A stretch of DNA of 64,000 nt, taken from Billgrantia antri (GTDB lineage: Bacteria; Pseudomonadota; Gammaproteobacteria; Pseudomonadales; Halomonadaceae). Positions 43,781-52,190 of this stretch are shown here, one piece after another. The notes beneath the pieces were generated by a model, which saw nothing but the letters and a program-made list of their open reading frames with translations, had not been told where the DNA came from and did no database searches. The DNA lies in NCBI RefSeq assembly GCF_019430905.1, contig NZ_JAHYCA010000008.1, positions 124,001-188,000 of the forward strand, given 5' to 3'. The position numbers and the translations under genes are program-made. Each line of letters opens with the position of its first letter. Position 1 is the first letter of the stretch.

Positions 43781-44914
43781 TCATGCCTCGGGTTCGAGCC
43801 GATAGAGAGTGCCGTTTTCATTACCGGTGAGTACATAAAGGTAGCCATCCGGCCCTTGGCGCACCTCGCGAACCGGCCCCAGCGGCTCGTCCAGCAGCTC
43901 CTCCATCTCCACGACCTCGCCCTCGTTGACCTCGAAGCGGTAGAGCTGCTCGCTTTCCAGACCGCCGACGAGCAGGTTGCCTTGCCAACGTGGGTAGTGC
44001 TCGCCATTGACCACGGCCAATCCTGACGGTGAGACATTCTCCTCGAAGCGGTGGACGGGCGGGATCACGTCATCCTCGATGAAGATGGTGCCCTTGGTAA
44101 TGTCCTCGAGTAGGCCGCCCGTGGTCGCATCCTCACCCAGGGTGAGCTCCGGCCAGCCATGGTTGGCACCGGGTCGTACGCGAATGAGTTCGTCGTCGCC
44201 GTTGGGGCGGGCCTCGACGGCCCAGACGTGACCGCGCTCCTGATCCACCGCCAGGCCGAGCACGTGGCGGTGCCCCCAGGAGTAGATCCTGGGCAAGTAG
44301 CCAGCCTCCTCCAGCAGTGGATTGTCCAGGGGCGCCAGGCCTTGTGGGTCGAGGCGCAGGATCGATCCGGCGTGGTCCATGGTGTTCTGGGCCCGGCCGG
44401 GCGTGCCGCGGTCGCCGATGGACATCAGCAGGGTGTCGTCCTCCATCCAGGCTAGGCGCGAGCCCGCCTGGGGACCAGGCTCCGAGCGCCGGTTCTGCTC
44501 GAAAAGCTCTTCCACCTCGACGAGGCGATCGCCGGCCAGGCGGCCTCGGGCCAGCGCCGTGGCAGTCGAGTCGGCACTCCCGCTGGAGTAGGTGAAGTAG
44601 AGCCAGCCGGTATCGGGATAGTCCGGCGAAGCGGCGATGTCGAGCAGGCCACCCTTGCCCTCGACGTGAAGGCCGGGCAGGCCTTCGACCCGCTGACGCT
44701 TGCCGTTGTAGAAGGTCTGGATCTGCCCGGTGCGCTCGCTTAGAACGAAGAGTTCGCCGGGCAGTATCGCCACGCCCCACGGCTGTTCCAGGTTTTCCGC
44801 CACCGGCACCAGCCGCAGGTCCTGATACTCGGTGTCCAGGGTCGCCTCCTCGGCGTGTGCTGTTGCCACGGCTACCGTCAGCGTCAGCAGGGGGATGACA
44901 TACAAGCGTTCCAT
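43781..44914 (-). CDS. PQQ-dependent sugar dehydrogenase family protein (Asd/YliI-like)
   Basis: 377 residues, signal peptide (cleavage near TAHAEE). Six-bladed soluble glucose dehydrogenase fold: NLEQPWGVAILPGE, GKGGLLDIAASPDYPDTGWLYFTYS, SIGDRGTPGRAQN, YSWGHRHVLGLA and ANHGWP are family landmarks. Oxidises an aldose with PQQ in the periplasm; some family members have weak activity. It is a second PQQ user in the window beside XoxF. Confidence 0.9.
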   Translation of the reverse strand: MERLYVIPLLTLTVAVATAHAEEATLDTEYQDLRLVPVAENLEQPWGVAILPGELFVLSERTGQIQTFYNGKRQRVEGLPGLHVEGKGGLLDIAASPDYPDTGWLYFTYSSGSADSTATALARGRLAGDRLVEVEELFEQNRRSEPGPQAGSRLAWMEDDTLLMSIGDRGTPGRAQNTMDHAGSILRLDPQGLAPLDNPLLEEAGYLPRIYSWGHRHVLGLAVDQERGHVWAVEARPNGDDELIRVRPGANHGWPELTLGEDATTGGLLEDITKGTIFIEDDVIPPVHRFEENVSPSGLAVVNGEHYPRWQGNLLVGGLESEQLYRFEVNEGEVVEMEELLDEPLGPVREVRQGPDGYLYVLTGNENGTLYRLEPEA

Positions 44915-45038
44915 TGCCTGACTCCTGTCCTGAATGTAGTACCCAGTGTAGTGAAAGCCGCCAAGTCGTCATGCCGACCCGATAAGCTGGTAGTCTAGGC
45001 GCTGGCGATCAGGCGCAGGGAGAGGAGGGCAGGCGCAG

Positions 45039-46424
45039 ATGAGTGTGATACCGGCCGTTGACGGTACGCTACCCAGGCAGCGGGCGTCGAAGCGGGAGAT
45101 CTTCGGTTGGGCGATGTTCGACTTCGCCAACCAGGCCTATACCCTGTTGATCATCACCGTGGTATTCGGCGAACTGTTCACCACCGTCATCGTCGGCGAT
45201 CGCGACGACGGCTTTCGTCTGGCCAATCTGCTGTGGAGTCTGGCACTGGCCGTCAGCTACCTGCTGGTGGTGGTCACCGGCCCGCTGTGCGGTGCCGTGA
45301 TGGACTACCGGGCGGCCAAGAAGCGCTTCCTGTTCGTCAGCTACATCGCCACCGTGGTGGCTACGGCGCTGCTCTACTTCGTGGCGCCGGGCTACGTCAT
45401 GCTGGGGCTGCTGTTGATCGTGGTGTCCAACTATGCCTACTCCATGGGCGAGTCCTTCATTGCCGCCTTTCTGCCGGACCTCGGACCACCCCAGGATCTG
45501 GGCAAGATCTCCGGGTTCGGTTGGGCGCTGGGTTACGTGGGCGGTCTCTTTGCTGCCGGGTTCACCCTGGTGGCGCTGGGCGAGGCTACCGCCGAGAACT
45601 TCGAGCGTATCCGCTGGGTTGGCCCCTTCGCCGCGGTGTTCTTCCTGATCACTGCCATTCCCACCTTCCTCTGGGTGAAGGAGCGCGGTGCGCCGCAGCC
45701 ACATGCCAAGACCTACCGCGAGATCGCCTGGGAGCGCGTCTCCACCACCCTGCACGAGCTAAGGCGTTTTCGCGACCTGGGGATCTTCCTGGTGTCGCTG
45801 CTGTTCTCCATGGCGGGGGTCTATATCATCATCGCCTTCGCCTTCATCTACGGCGCCCAGGTGATCGGCTGGGACGAATCGATCCGCAACGTGATGTTCA
45901 TTATCGTGCAGATCACCGCTGCGGCTGGTGCGCTGGGGTTCGGTTTCATCCAGGATCGCATCGGCACCAAGATCACTTACCAATTGACCCTGCTGCTGTG
46001 GGTGGCGGCGATCCTCGCCATCTGGGCAACGCCCGAAGTCACCGCCTGGCTCAACGCCAGCCTGGGGCTGAACTGGGAGGCCCAGCACCTGTTTCTGTTC
46101 GTGGGCTGCCTGGCCGGACTCTCGTTGGGCTCGAGCCAGTCGGCCAGCCGTGCCCTGGTGGGACTGTTCTCGCCGACGCGCAAGGCCGCCGAGTTCTTCG
46201 GTTTCTGGGGCTTGGCCAACAAGCTGGCTGGGGTCATCGGTATCATCGGTCTGGGGCTGCTGCAGTCGGTGGTGGGACTGCAGGCCTCGATTCTGCTGTG
46301 TGCGGCGCTATTCATCGTCGCCATGCTGATCTGCCTGGCGGTCGATCAGGCTCGCGGGGAGCGGGCCGCGGCCGAGTGGGAGGCACGCAACGGTCAGCCT
46401 GTCGCGCAGAGCGCCGGGCCCTGA
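45039..46424 (+). CDS. MFS transporter, UMF1/Atg22-like permease
   Basis: 461 residues with 11-12 membrane helices. REIFGWAMFDFANQAYTLLIITVVF at the start is the UMF1 signature, and GLSLGSSQSASRALVG with FGFWGLANKLAG closes the second half. The family includes yeast Atg22 vacuolar amino-acid exporters; the bacterial substrates are unknown. Stand-alone gene; a perfect hairpin follows it. Confidence 0.88.
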   Translation: MSVIPAVDGTLPRQRASKREIFGWAMFDFANQAYTLLIITVVFGELFTTVIVGDRDDGFRLANLLWSLALAVSYLLVVVTGPLCGAVMDYRAAKKRFLFVSYIATVVATALLYFVAPGYVMLGLLLIVVSNYAYSMGESFIAAFLPDLGPPQDLGKISGFGWALGYVGGLFAAGFTLVALGEATAENFERIRWVGPFAAVFFLITAIPTFLWVKERGAPQPHAKTYREIAWERVSTTLHELRRFRDLGIFLVSLLFSMAGVYIIIAFAFIYGAQVIGWDESIRNVMFIIVQITAAAGALGFGFIQDRIGTKITYQLTLLLWVAAILAIWATPEVTAWLNASLGLNWEAQHLFLFVGCLAGLSLGSSQSASRALVGLFSPTRKAAEFFGFWGLANKLAGVIGIIGLGLLQSVVGLQASILLCAALFIVAMLICLAVDQARGERAAAEWEARNGQPVAQSAGP

Positions 46425-46429
46425 CACTG

Positions 46430-46466
46430 GCCGCTCCCTGGCCGGTCGGGCCCGCCAGGGAGCGGC
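46430..46466. terminator. Bidirectional hairpin between convergent genes
   Basis: GCCGCTCCCTGGC (46430-46442) and GCCAGGGAGCGGC (46454-46466) form a perfect 13-bp stem with an 11-base loop in the 46-base spacer between the MFS gene and the MetX-like gene. There is no T run on either strand. Confidence 0.7.
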
Positions 46467-46470
46467 TGCC

Positions 46471-47706
46471 TCACTCCGCCAGAAAAGCGCGAATTCGATC
46501 GTCCGCCTGGTCGATCGCAACTACGCCGTCGAGATGGCCGCGATTGCCTTCCAGTGCGACCAGCTCGACCTCGGTGCCGTCGGCCTCGATCAGCTCGGCG
46601 GTCCTGCGAATACCTGGCGGGGCGAAGACCAGGTCGTCCTCGCTGTACAGGATCAGGGTGGGTGCCTCGATGCGGGCCAACCCCTCCGCCAGGCTTTCGC
46701 CATGGCCGGTGATGAAGGCCTGGTTGGCTTTCACCAGGTAGAGCAGGTGGTTGGCGTCGGCGAGTTCGGCGCGCGAAGCGGCGATGTCGTCGAGGGTCTG
46801 CTCTATGGCGTAGCGCGCCTCGAGCTCGCGGGTCGGGTCGGCGTCCTCGTCGGCCCAGCTGCGGTCGAATGTGGCGTTGGCCCACTGCCAGTGATTGGCG
46901 TCGAGCGTGACCAGCTTGAGCGATTCGCGTAGGCCGTCCAGCGGTGGCTCGCCAGCGTAGTAGTCGCCTTCGTTCCAGTTGGGATCCAGGCGAATGGGGG
47001 CGGCCCAGGCGCTCAGGGTGGCGAGCAGCCAGGGGTCGGTCTCGCCGCCGCCGATCACCGGTATCAGCCGCTCGACTTGATCGGGGTAGGCGCTGGCCCA
47101 CTCGTAGGCCTGTAGCGCGCCCATCGAAGCGCCCATGACCGCATGCAGACGTTCGATACCCTGGCTCTCGAGCAGTGCCTTCTGCACCTCGACGAAGTCG
47201 CGGATGGTGACCAGCGGGAAGTCGGTGCCCCAGGGAGCTCCGGTCTCGGGGTTGGTGGTGGCCGGCCCGGTGGTGGTCACGTTGGGGTCATGGGCATTGA
47301 GATTGACCAGCGTGTCCGAGGCGATGACGTAGTACTCGTCGGTGTCCAGCGGCTTGCCGGGACCGATGATGGCGTCCCAGTAGCCGGGTGCGGCATCATC
47401 CTCGGCGTAACGGCCGGCGGCATGGCTGGTGCCGGAGAAGAAATGGGTGATCAGGATGACGTTGTCCTTCGCTTCGTTCAGTTCCCCGTAGGCCTCCCAG
47501 CCAATGCGCACCGGGGCGATGGTTTCACCGCCGACGGTAGTGTACTCCTCCATCTCGAAGACCTGCTTCTCGGCTCGCCCGTCCCAGGCCGCCGTCGTGG
47601 TGCTGAAGAGCAGCAGGCACGCTGCCAGGCCGGCGCCGGCCAGACGGCGTGCGCGGTGGCAATGACCAGGAGTCAACGGGGTCGAAGATTCGATGCTGTC
47701 ATGCAT
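46471..47706 (-). CDS. Exported alpha/beta hydrolase, homoserine O-acetyltransferase (MetX)-like
   Basis: 411 residues. Signal peptide (RRLAGAGLAACLLLFSTTTA), which normal cytoplasmic MetX lacks. Alpha/beta fold with nucleophile Ser194 in GASMGALQA, acidic residue in LYSEDDLVF and His in NRGHLDGV. The oxyanion segment LITHFFSGTSHAAG matches the MetX-type acyltransferase family. Location and lack of a met gene nearby argue against methionine synthesis; a periplasmic esterase or acyltransferase role is more likely. ATG 47706 is preferred; 47775 would precede the signal peptide. Confidence 0.8.
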   Translation of the reverse strand: MHDSIESSTPLTPGHCHRARRLAGAGLAACLLLFSTTTAAWDGRAEKQVFEMEEYTTVGGETIAPVRIGWEAYGELNEAKDNVILITHFFSGTSHAAGRYAEDDAAPGYWDAIIGPGKPLDTDEYYVIASDTLVNLNAHDPNVTTTGPATTNPETGAPWGTDFPLVTIRDFVEVQKALLESQGIERLHAVMGASMGALQAYEWASAYPDQVERLIPVIGGGETDPWLLATLSAWAAPIRLDPNWNEGDYYAGEPPLDGLRESLKLVTLDANHWQWANATFDRSWADEDADPTRELEARYAIEQTLDDIAASRAELADANHLLYLVKANQAFITGHGESLAEGLARIEAPTLILYSEDDLVFAPPGIRRTAELIEADGTEVELVALEGNRGHLDGVVAIDQADDRIRAFLAE

Positions 47707-47859
47707 GAGGCTATCCTTGTTGTTGTGACGGCTTGTCAGCCATGCCTTCGGCGATTGCCTCGGCATAGGCGCCAAAGGGCACCTTGGCGCACCTCAGTAC
47801 AGGCAGTGGATACACGGGTGTCAACGCGGCTGGCCGCGCTTATCCTCGGAGGTGAGTCG

Positions 47860-48399
47860 ATGCAGCGAGAGAGCGGTTCGATCCGGCGCGCCGGCATGGG
47901 CATGATGCTGCTGTTCTGGGTGGCGTTCATCGGCCTCGGTAGCTGGTGGTTTTACGGTTACCTGGAGACCCAGCGAAATCCCAATGCGCATCTGGTCAAT
48001 GCCGTGGTCGGCACGGCTGGGCCGATTGTGCTCGAGCGCAACCGTGCGGGGCACTTCCTGGCCACCGGGCGCATCAACGGCGAGCCGGTCGAGTTCCTGC
48101 TCGATACCGGCGCCACCTATGTCGCCGTGTCGGCCGGATTGGCCGAGCGGCTGGCGCTGGAACGAGCGGGCTCGGCCTGGTTCAACACTGCCAACGGGCG
48201 TGTGCGTGGCGATCTGACTTGGCTGGAGGAGGTCAGCCTGGGGGGCTTCGCCGCCTCCGACGTGCGCGGCTCCATCAGCCCGGGGCTCGAGGGCGACGTG
48301 GCCCTGCTGGGGATGAGCTTCCTCAACCGTTTCGACATCGAGATACGAGACGCCCGCATGGTTCTGCGCCCGGCGCAGCAGCCCCAAGGAGGCGAATGA
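47860..48399 (+). CDS. Membrane-anchored retropepsin-like aspartic protease (TIGR02281 type)
   Basis: 179 residues. One N-terminal TM helix (MMLLFWVAFIGLGSWWFYG), then a single retropepsin domain with DTG (82-84 in FLLDTGATYVAV) and ALLGMSFLNRF. It must dimerise to form an active site. GGAGG precedes the ATG at 47860. Its stop overlaps the YihY gene (ATGA), so this is the first gene of a three-gene operon. Substrate unknown. Confidence 0.85.
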   Translation: MQRESGSIRRAGMGMMLLFWVAFIGLGSWWFYGYLETQRNPNAHLVNAVVGTAGPIVLERNRAGHFLATGRINGEPVEFLLDTGATYVAVSAGLAERLALERAGSAWFNTANGRVRGDLTWLEEVSLGGFAASDVRGSISPGLEGDVALLGMSFLNRFDIEIRDARMVLRPAQQPQGGE

Positions 48400-49379
48400 G
48401 ACGCTGGCGAGGCAGGCACGCGGAACATCCGAACCAGATACCTGGCCCGGGATGGCTGGACGTCGTATGGCGAGTCAAGGCGCAGCTGTCGGAAGATCGG
48501 GTCAGCATGCTGGCGGCCGGCATTGCCTTCCATGCGCTGCTGTCGCTGTTTCCTGCCATCGGGGCGGTCGTCTCGCTCTGGGCGCTGGCCTTCGACCCGG
48601 CCGAGATGGCGCGTCAGATCGGTGAACTGAGTCGTTTCATGCCAGCGGGAGGAGCTCGGCTGATCCATGAGCAGGCCCAGGCGGTCAGCGAGAATACCGA
48701 CACGGGACTCAGCCTGGCCGCAATCGCCGGGCTGCTGTTGGCCATGTTGCTGGCCTCCAGGGGGGTAGGCGGATTGATGGTCGGACTCAGCGTGGTCTAC
48801 GGCGAGGTGGATCGACGTGGCCTGGTACAACGCATGCTGGTGACGGCCGCGCTGACTTTCGGCCTGATCGTGGTCTCGCTGGTGGCCACCATGTTCGTGG
48901 CCCTCTACCCCATGGTCGTCGCTTGGTTTCTCCTCGACGGTCCCCTCGTCACGCTGGTCAAGTGGCTGCGCTGGCCGGCGTTGTTGCCGTTGATGATGTT
49001 GGTCATTGCCGTGCTTTACCGCTATGGTCCCTATCGTCGCTCGCCGCGTTGGGAGTGGGTCGGCTTGGGTACCGTGACAGCAACGCTGCTGTGGCTGCTG
49101 GGCTCCGCGGCGTTGTCGCTCTATGTCGGGCAGGTTGCCGACATGGACGAACTCTACGGTTCGTTGGGGGCCGTGGTGGTGCTCATGCTGTGGTTCTGGC
49201 TCTCTGCCTACGTCGTATTGCTGGGGGCCGAGATCAACGCTGAAATGGAGCGCCAGACCCGGCACGACACCACGGTGGGTGAACCGCGCCCCATGGGGGA
49301 GCGGGGCGCCTACGCCGCCGATACGCTGGGCCCGAAGCGACCATGGCGGCGCATACGACATCAGGGAGAGGACCTATGA
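48396..49379 (+). CDS. YihY/virulence factor BrkB family membrane protein
   Basis: 327 residues with about six membrane helices. Family landmarks MLAAGIAFHALLSLFPAIGAVVSLW and YGPYRRSPRWEWVGLGTVTATLLW are present, along with SLYVGQVADMDELYGSLGAVVVLMLWFWLSAYVVLLGAEIN at the end. Once misannotated as RNase BN. Function is unknown. Coupled to the protease upstream and to the nitronate monooxygenase downstream (ATGA overlap at 49376). Confidence 0.88.
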   Translation: MRRWRGRHAEHPNQIPGPGWLDVVWRVKAQLSEDRVSMLAAGIAFHALLSLFPAIGAVVSLWALAFDPAEMARQIGELSRFMPAGGARLIHEQAQAVSENTDTGLSLAAIAGLLLAMLLASRGVGGLMVGLSVVYGEVDRRGLVQRMLVTAALTFGLIVVSLVATMFVALYPMVVAWFLLDGPLVTLVKWLRWPALLPLMMLVIAVLYRYGPYRRSPRWEWVGLGTVTATLLWLLGSAALSLYVGQVADMDELYGSLGAVVVLMLWFWLSAYVVLLGAEINAEMERQTRHDTTVGEPRPMGERGAYAADTLGPKRPWRRIRHQGEDL

Positions 49380-50416
49380 GCTTGACTCGCCAGCTCGGCT
49401 TGGAATTACCCATTCTTCAGGCGCCCATGGCCGGCGTCCAGGCCGGTGACCTGGCGGTGGCCGTCAGCGAAGCGGGCGGGCTCGGCGCCTTGCCCTGTGC
49501 CATGCTTTCACCCGAGGCGATGGCGGAGGAGCTGCACCGCATCCGCGCCGCGACGACGCGACCGGTCAACGTCAATTTCTTCTGCCACGCGCCGCCGGTA
49601 CTGGACGAGTCGCGGCAGGTGCGCTGGCATCAGGCGCTGGCGCCGTACTACGCCGAATACGGTCTCGACATCGACAGCGTGCCGGCAGGGGCGGGGCGGC
49701 GCCCGTTCGATCATGCGGCCTGCGATGCCCTCGCGCCCTTCTGCCCCGAGGTGGTCAGCTTTCACTTCGGCCTGCCCGAACCGGCCCTGATCGAACGCGT
49801 CAAGGGCTGGGGGGCCAAGGTGCTGGCGTCTGCCACCACGGTCGAGGAGGCGCGCTGGCTCGAGGCGCGCGGTGTCGATGCGGTGATCGCCCAGGGTGTG
49901 GAGGCGGGAGGTCACCGCGGCATGTTCCTCAGCGAGGACGTGACCACTCAGCTCGGCACTTTTGCCCTGCTGCCGCAGGTCGTGGCGGCCGTGACGGTAC
50001 CGGTGATCGCTGCCGGCGGTATCGCCGATGCACGCGGCGTGGCGGCCGCCCTGGCGCTGGGGGCATCGGCCGTCCAGATCGGTACCGCGTTTCTGTGCTG
50101 CCATGAGACCACCACCTCGGCGCTGCACCGCCGGGCGCTCATGAGCGAAGCGGCACAGCATACCGCCCTGACCAATCTTTATACCGGCCGACCGGCTCGC
50201 GGCATCATCACCCGACTGATGCGCGAACTCGGCCCGCTCAGCGACGTGGCGCCGGCCTTTCCCCTGGCCACTGCCGCCATCGCCCCGCTGCGCAGCGCCG
50301 CCGAGGCGGCCGGCAGCGCCGATTTCTCGCCGCTGTGGGCCGGGCAGAACGCCAGCGCCTGCCGTGAGGTGCCGGCGGCAGAGGTGGTGCGCGCACTCGC
50401 CGCAGGCTTGCGCTGA
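49376..50416 (+). CDS. Nitronate monooxygenase (2-nitropropane dioxygenase-like), FMN enzyme
   Basis: 346 residues. TIM-barrel with ILQAPMAGVQAGDLAVAVSEAGG at the N-terminus, GVEAGGHRGMF containing the catalytic His, and PVIAAGGIADARGVAAALALGASAVQIGTAFL for FMN phosphate binding. Oxidises alkyl nitronates using O2. It is the last gene of the retropepsin-YihY operon. The in-frame start at 49343 is rejected because it overlaps YihY and lacks a ribosome binding site. Confidence 0.92.
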   Translation: MSLTRQLGLELPILQAPMAGVQAGDLAVAVSEAGGLGALPCAMLSPEAMAEELHRIRAATTRPVNVNFFCHAPPVLDESRQVRWHQALAPYYAEYGLDIDSVPAGAGRRPFDHAACDALAPFCPEVVSFHFGLPEPALIERVKGWGAKVLASATTVEEARWLEARGVDAVIAQGVEAGGHRGMFLSEDVTTQLGTFALLPQVVAAVTVPVIAAGGIADARGVAAALALGASAVQIGTAFLCCHETTTSALHRRALMSEAAQHTALTNLYTGRPARGIITRLMRELGPLSDVAPAFPLATAAIAPLRSAAEAAGSADFSPLWAGQNASACREVPAAEVVRALAAGLR

Positions 50417-50459
50417 CGGCAGGGCTGGCGAGTCCGTGCGGGGCTGATATCATGGATGC

Positions 50460-52190
50460 ATGAACAGTATTTCAGACGCTGTACCGGTCACTGCCTCGCT
50501 CGACGATCCGCTCTACTATCTGGCGAATTTCCGCTTCGTTCTCGGCTGGGTGTTTGAACGCCACGGCGACCTGCTGAGCGTGGAGGAGCGTGCCTTCGTC
50601 ACCGATTTCGAGGCCTTGCCGCAGCCGTCCCAGGCGCTGCTGGTACGCATGGTGATGCGCAAGGGCGAGTATTTCCGTACCGGTAAGCTCGCTTACGCCG
50701 AGATCGGCGACATCGATAGGGCTCTCATGCCCTTGATCGAGGCCGGCTGGGTCGAGGTGAACCCCTCGCTGAGTCTGGCCGATCTCTTTCACCTGCTGCG
50801 CCTGGCCGAGCTGCGTCGGGCGCTGGCGGAGGAGATGGCCGCCGTGGCGCTCTCGCCCAAGGCGAGCAAGGCAGTCCTGTGGGAAACGCTACAACCGCGC
50901 CTGAGTCAGGTGCAGCGGTTGGCCGAGTGGTGGCCCGCCGCCGGTGAAATGCTGGGAAGCGAGCGCATCGTGCGCTTGCGCGTAATGCCGTGGTGCGATC
51001 GGTTGCGGCTGATGTTCTTCGGCAACCTGCACCAGGACTGGGCCGAATTCGTGCTCACCGAACTAGGCCTGCAGCGCTTCGAGCGGGTCGAGTTGACGCC
51101 CGGCTCGCGCGCCTTTGATCGGCGTGAGGAAGTGAACACCTATCTGGCCCTGCATGCGCTGCGCGAGCGACTCGATAACGATGAGCCACCCGAGGAGCTC
51201 GAAGCCGAGGTTCCCGAGGTGCCGGAGGGCAACGCTTGGCTGGCGCAGCGACGCGGCAAGCTGCTGTTGCGCCTGGGCCACGCCGCTGAACGCAAAGGGC
51301 GGGAGGAGTTGGCGCTGCGGTTGTATGCGGCGAGCGGCGATGGGCCTGGCGGCCAGGTGGAGGCGCGTATCAGACGGTTGCGACTGCTGGAGCGGCTCGG
51401 CGAGCACCGCCAGGCCCATGCTCTGGCTAGCCAGGCATGGCAAGCGGGTACCTGCGACCAGGAAACGCAGGCGTTGGCACGGTTGCTGCCCAGGCTGTGT
51501 CGCCGGCTGGGGCTGGCGCCGCCGGCGGGTGAGCCGGAAGCGAGGCCGCAACGCCTGGACCTGTGCCTGCCGCGCGCTGGAGTAGCGAGCGTCGAGCAGG
51601 CCGTGGCCGAACATCTGAGCCGACCCGAGGCCCCGGTCTACTACGTCGAAAACGCCCTCGTGACCGGCCTGTTCGGCCTACTCTGCTGGCCGGCATTGTT
51701 CGCGCCGCTGCCCGGCGCCTTCTTTCATCCTTTCCACAGCGGTCCGGCGGATCTCCACCGAGACGACTTCGTCGCCCGCCGCCGCGAGCGCTTCGAGGCC
51801 TGCCTGGCGCGGCTCGACGATGGCAGCCACGGCGAGGCGATCCGGCGCACCTGGCACGCGAAGCGCGGATTGGCGTCGCCTTTCGTGCACTGGGACGGTC
51901 TCGACGAGACGCTGCTCGAGCAGGCGCTGACCTGTATCCCCGCCATGCATCTGCGCGCCTGCTTCGAGCGTCTGCTGGCCGATCTCAAGACCAATCGAGC
52001 CGGTTTGCCCGACCTGATCCAGTTCCTGCCGCCCGACCCGGAGGGGCAGCCTCGCTACCGGCTGATCGAGGTGAAGGGGCCAGGCGACAGGCTGCAGGAC
52101 AACCAGCGCCGCTGGCTGGCCTACTTCCAGCGTCATGCCATACCCGCCGAGGTTTGCCATGTGTCCTGGCAGTCGGGTGCGGTGCCATGA
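50460..52190 (+). CDS. FAN1-like nuclease with C-terminal VRR-NUC domain
   Basis: 576 residues. The N-terminal two-thirds are helical and contain a SAP-like LADLFHLLRLAELRRA and TPR-like repeats. The C-terminal VRR-NUC nuclease has the PD-(D/E)xK residues Pro517-Asp518 (GLPDLIQF) and Glu537-x-Lys539 (LIEVKGPGD). The segment YVENALVTGLFGLLCWPALFAPLPG matches the FAN1 core. Bacterial FAN1 homologues cut branched DNA and help with crosslink repair. Its stop overlaps the helicase start (ATGA). Confidence 0.87.
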   Translation: MNSISDAVPVTASLDDPLYYLANFRFVLGWVFERHGDLLSVEERAFVTDFEALPQPSQALLVRMVMRKGEYFRTGKLAYAEIGDIDRALMPLIEAGWVEVNPSLSLADLFHLLRLAELRRALAEEMAAVALSPKASKAVLWETLQPRLSQVQRLAEWWPAAGEMLGSERIVRLRVMPWCDRLRLMFFGNLHQDWAEFVLTELGLQRFERVELTPGSRAFDRREEVNTYLALHALRERLDNDEPPEELEAEVPEVPEGNAWLAQRRGKLLLRLGHAAERKGREELALRLYAASGDGPGGQVEARIRRLRLLERLGEHRQAHALASQAWQAGTCDQETQALARLLPRLCRRLGLAPPAGEPEARPQRLDLCLPRAGVASVEQAVAEHLSRPEAPVYYVENALVTGLFGLLCWPALFAPLPGAFFHPFHSGPADLHRDDFVARRRERFEACLARLDDGSHGEAIRRTWHAKRGLASPFVHWDGLDETLLEQALTCIPAMHLRACFERLLADLKTNRAGLPDLIQFLPPDPEGQPRYRLIEVKGPGDRLQDNQRRWLAYFQRHAIPAEVCHVSWQSGAVP

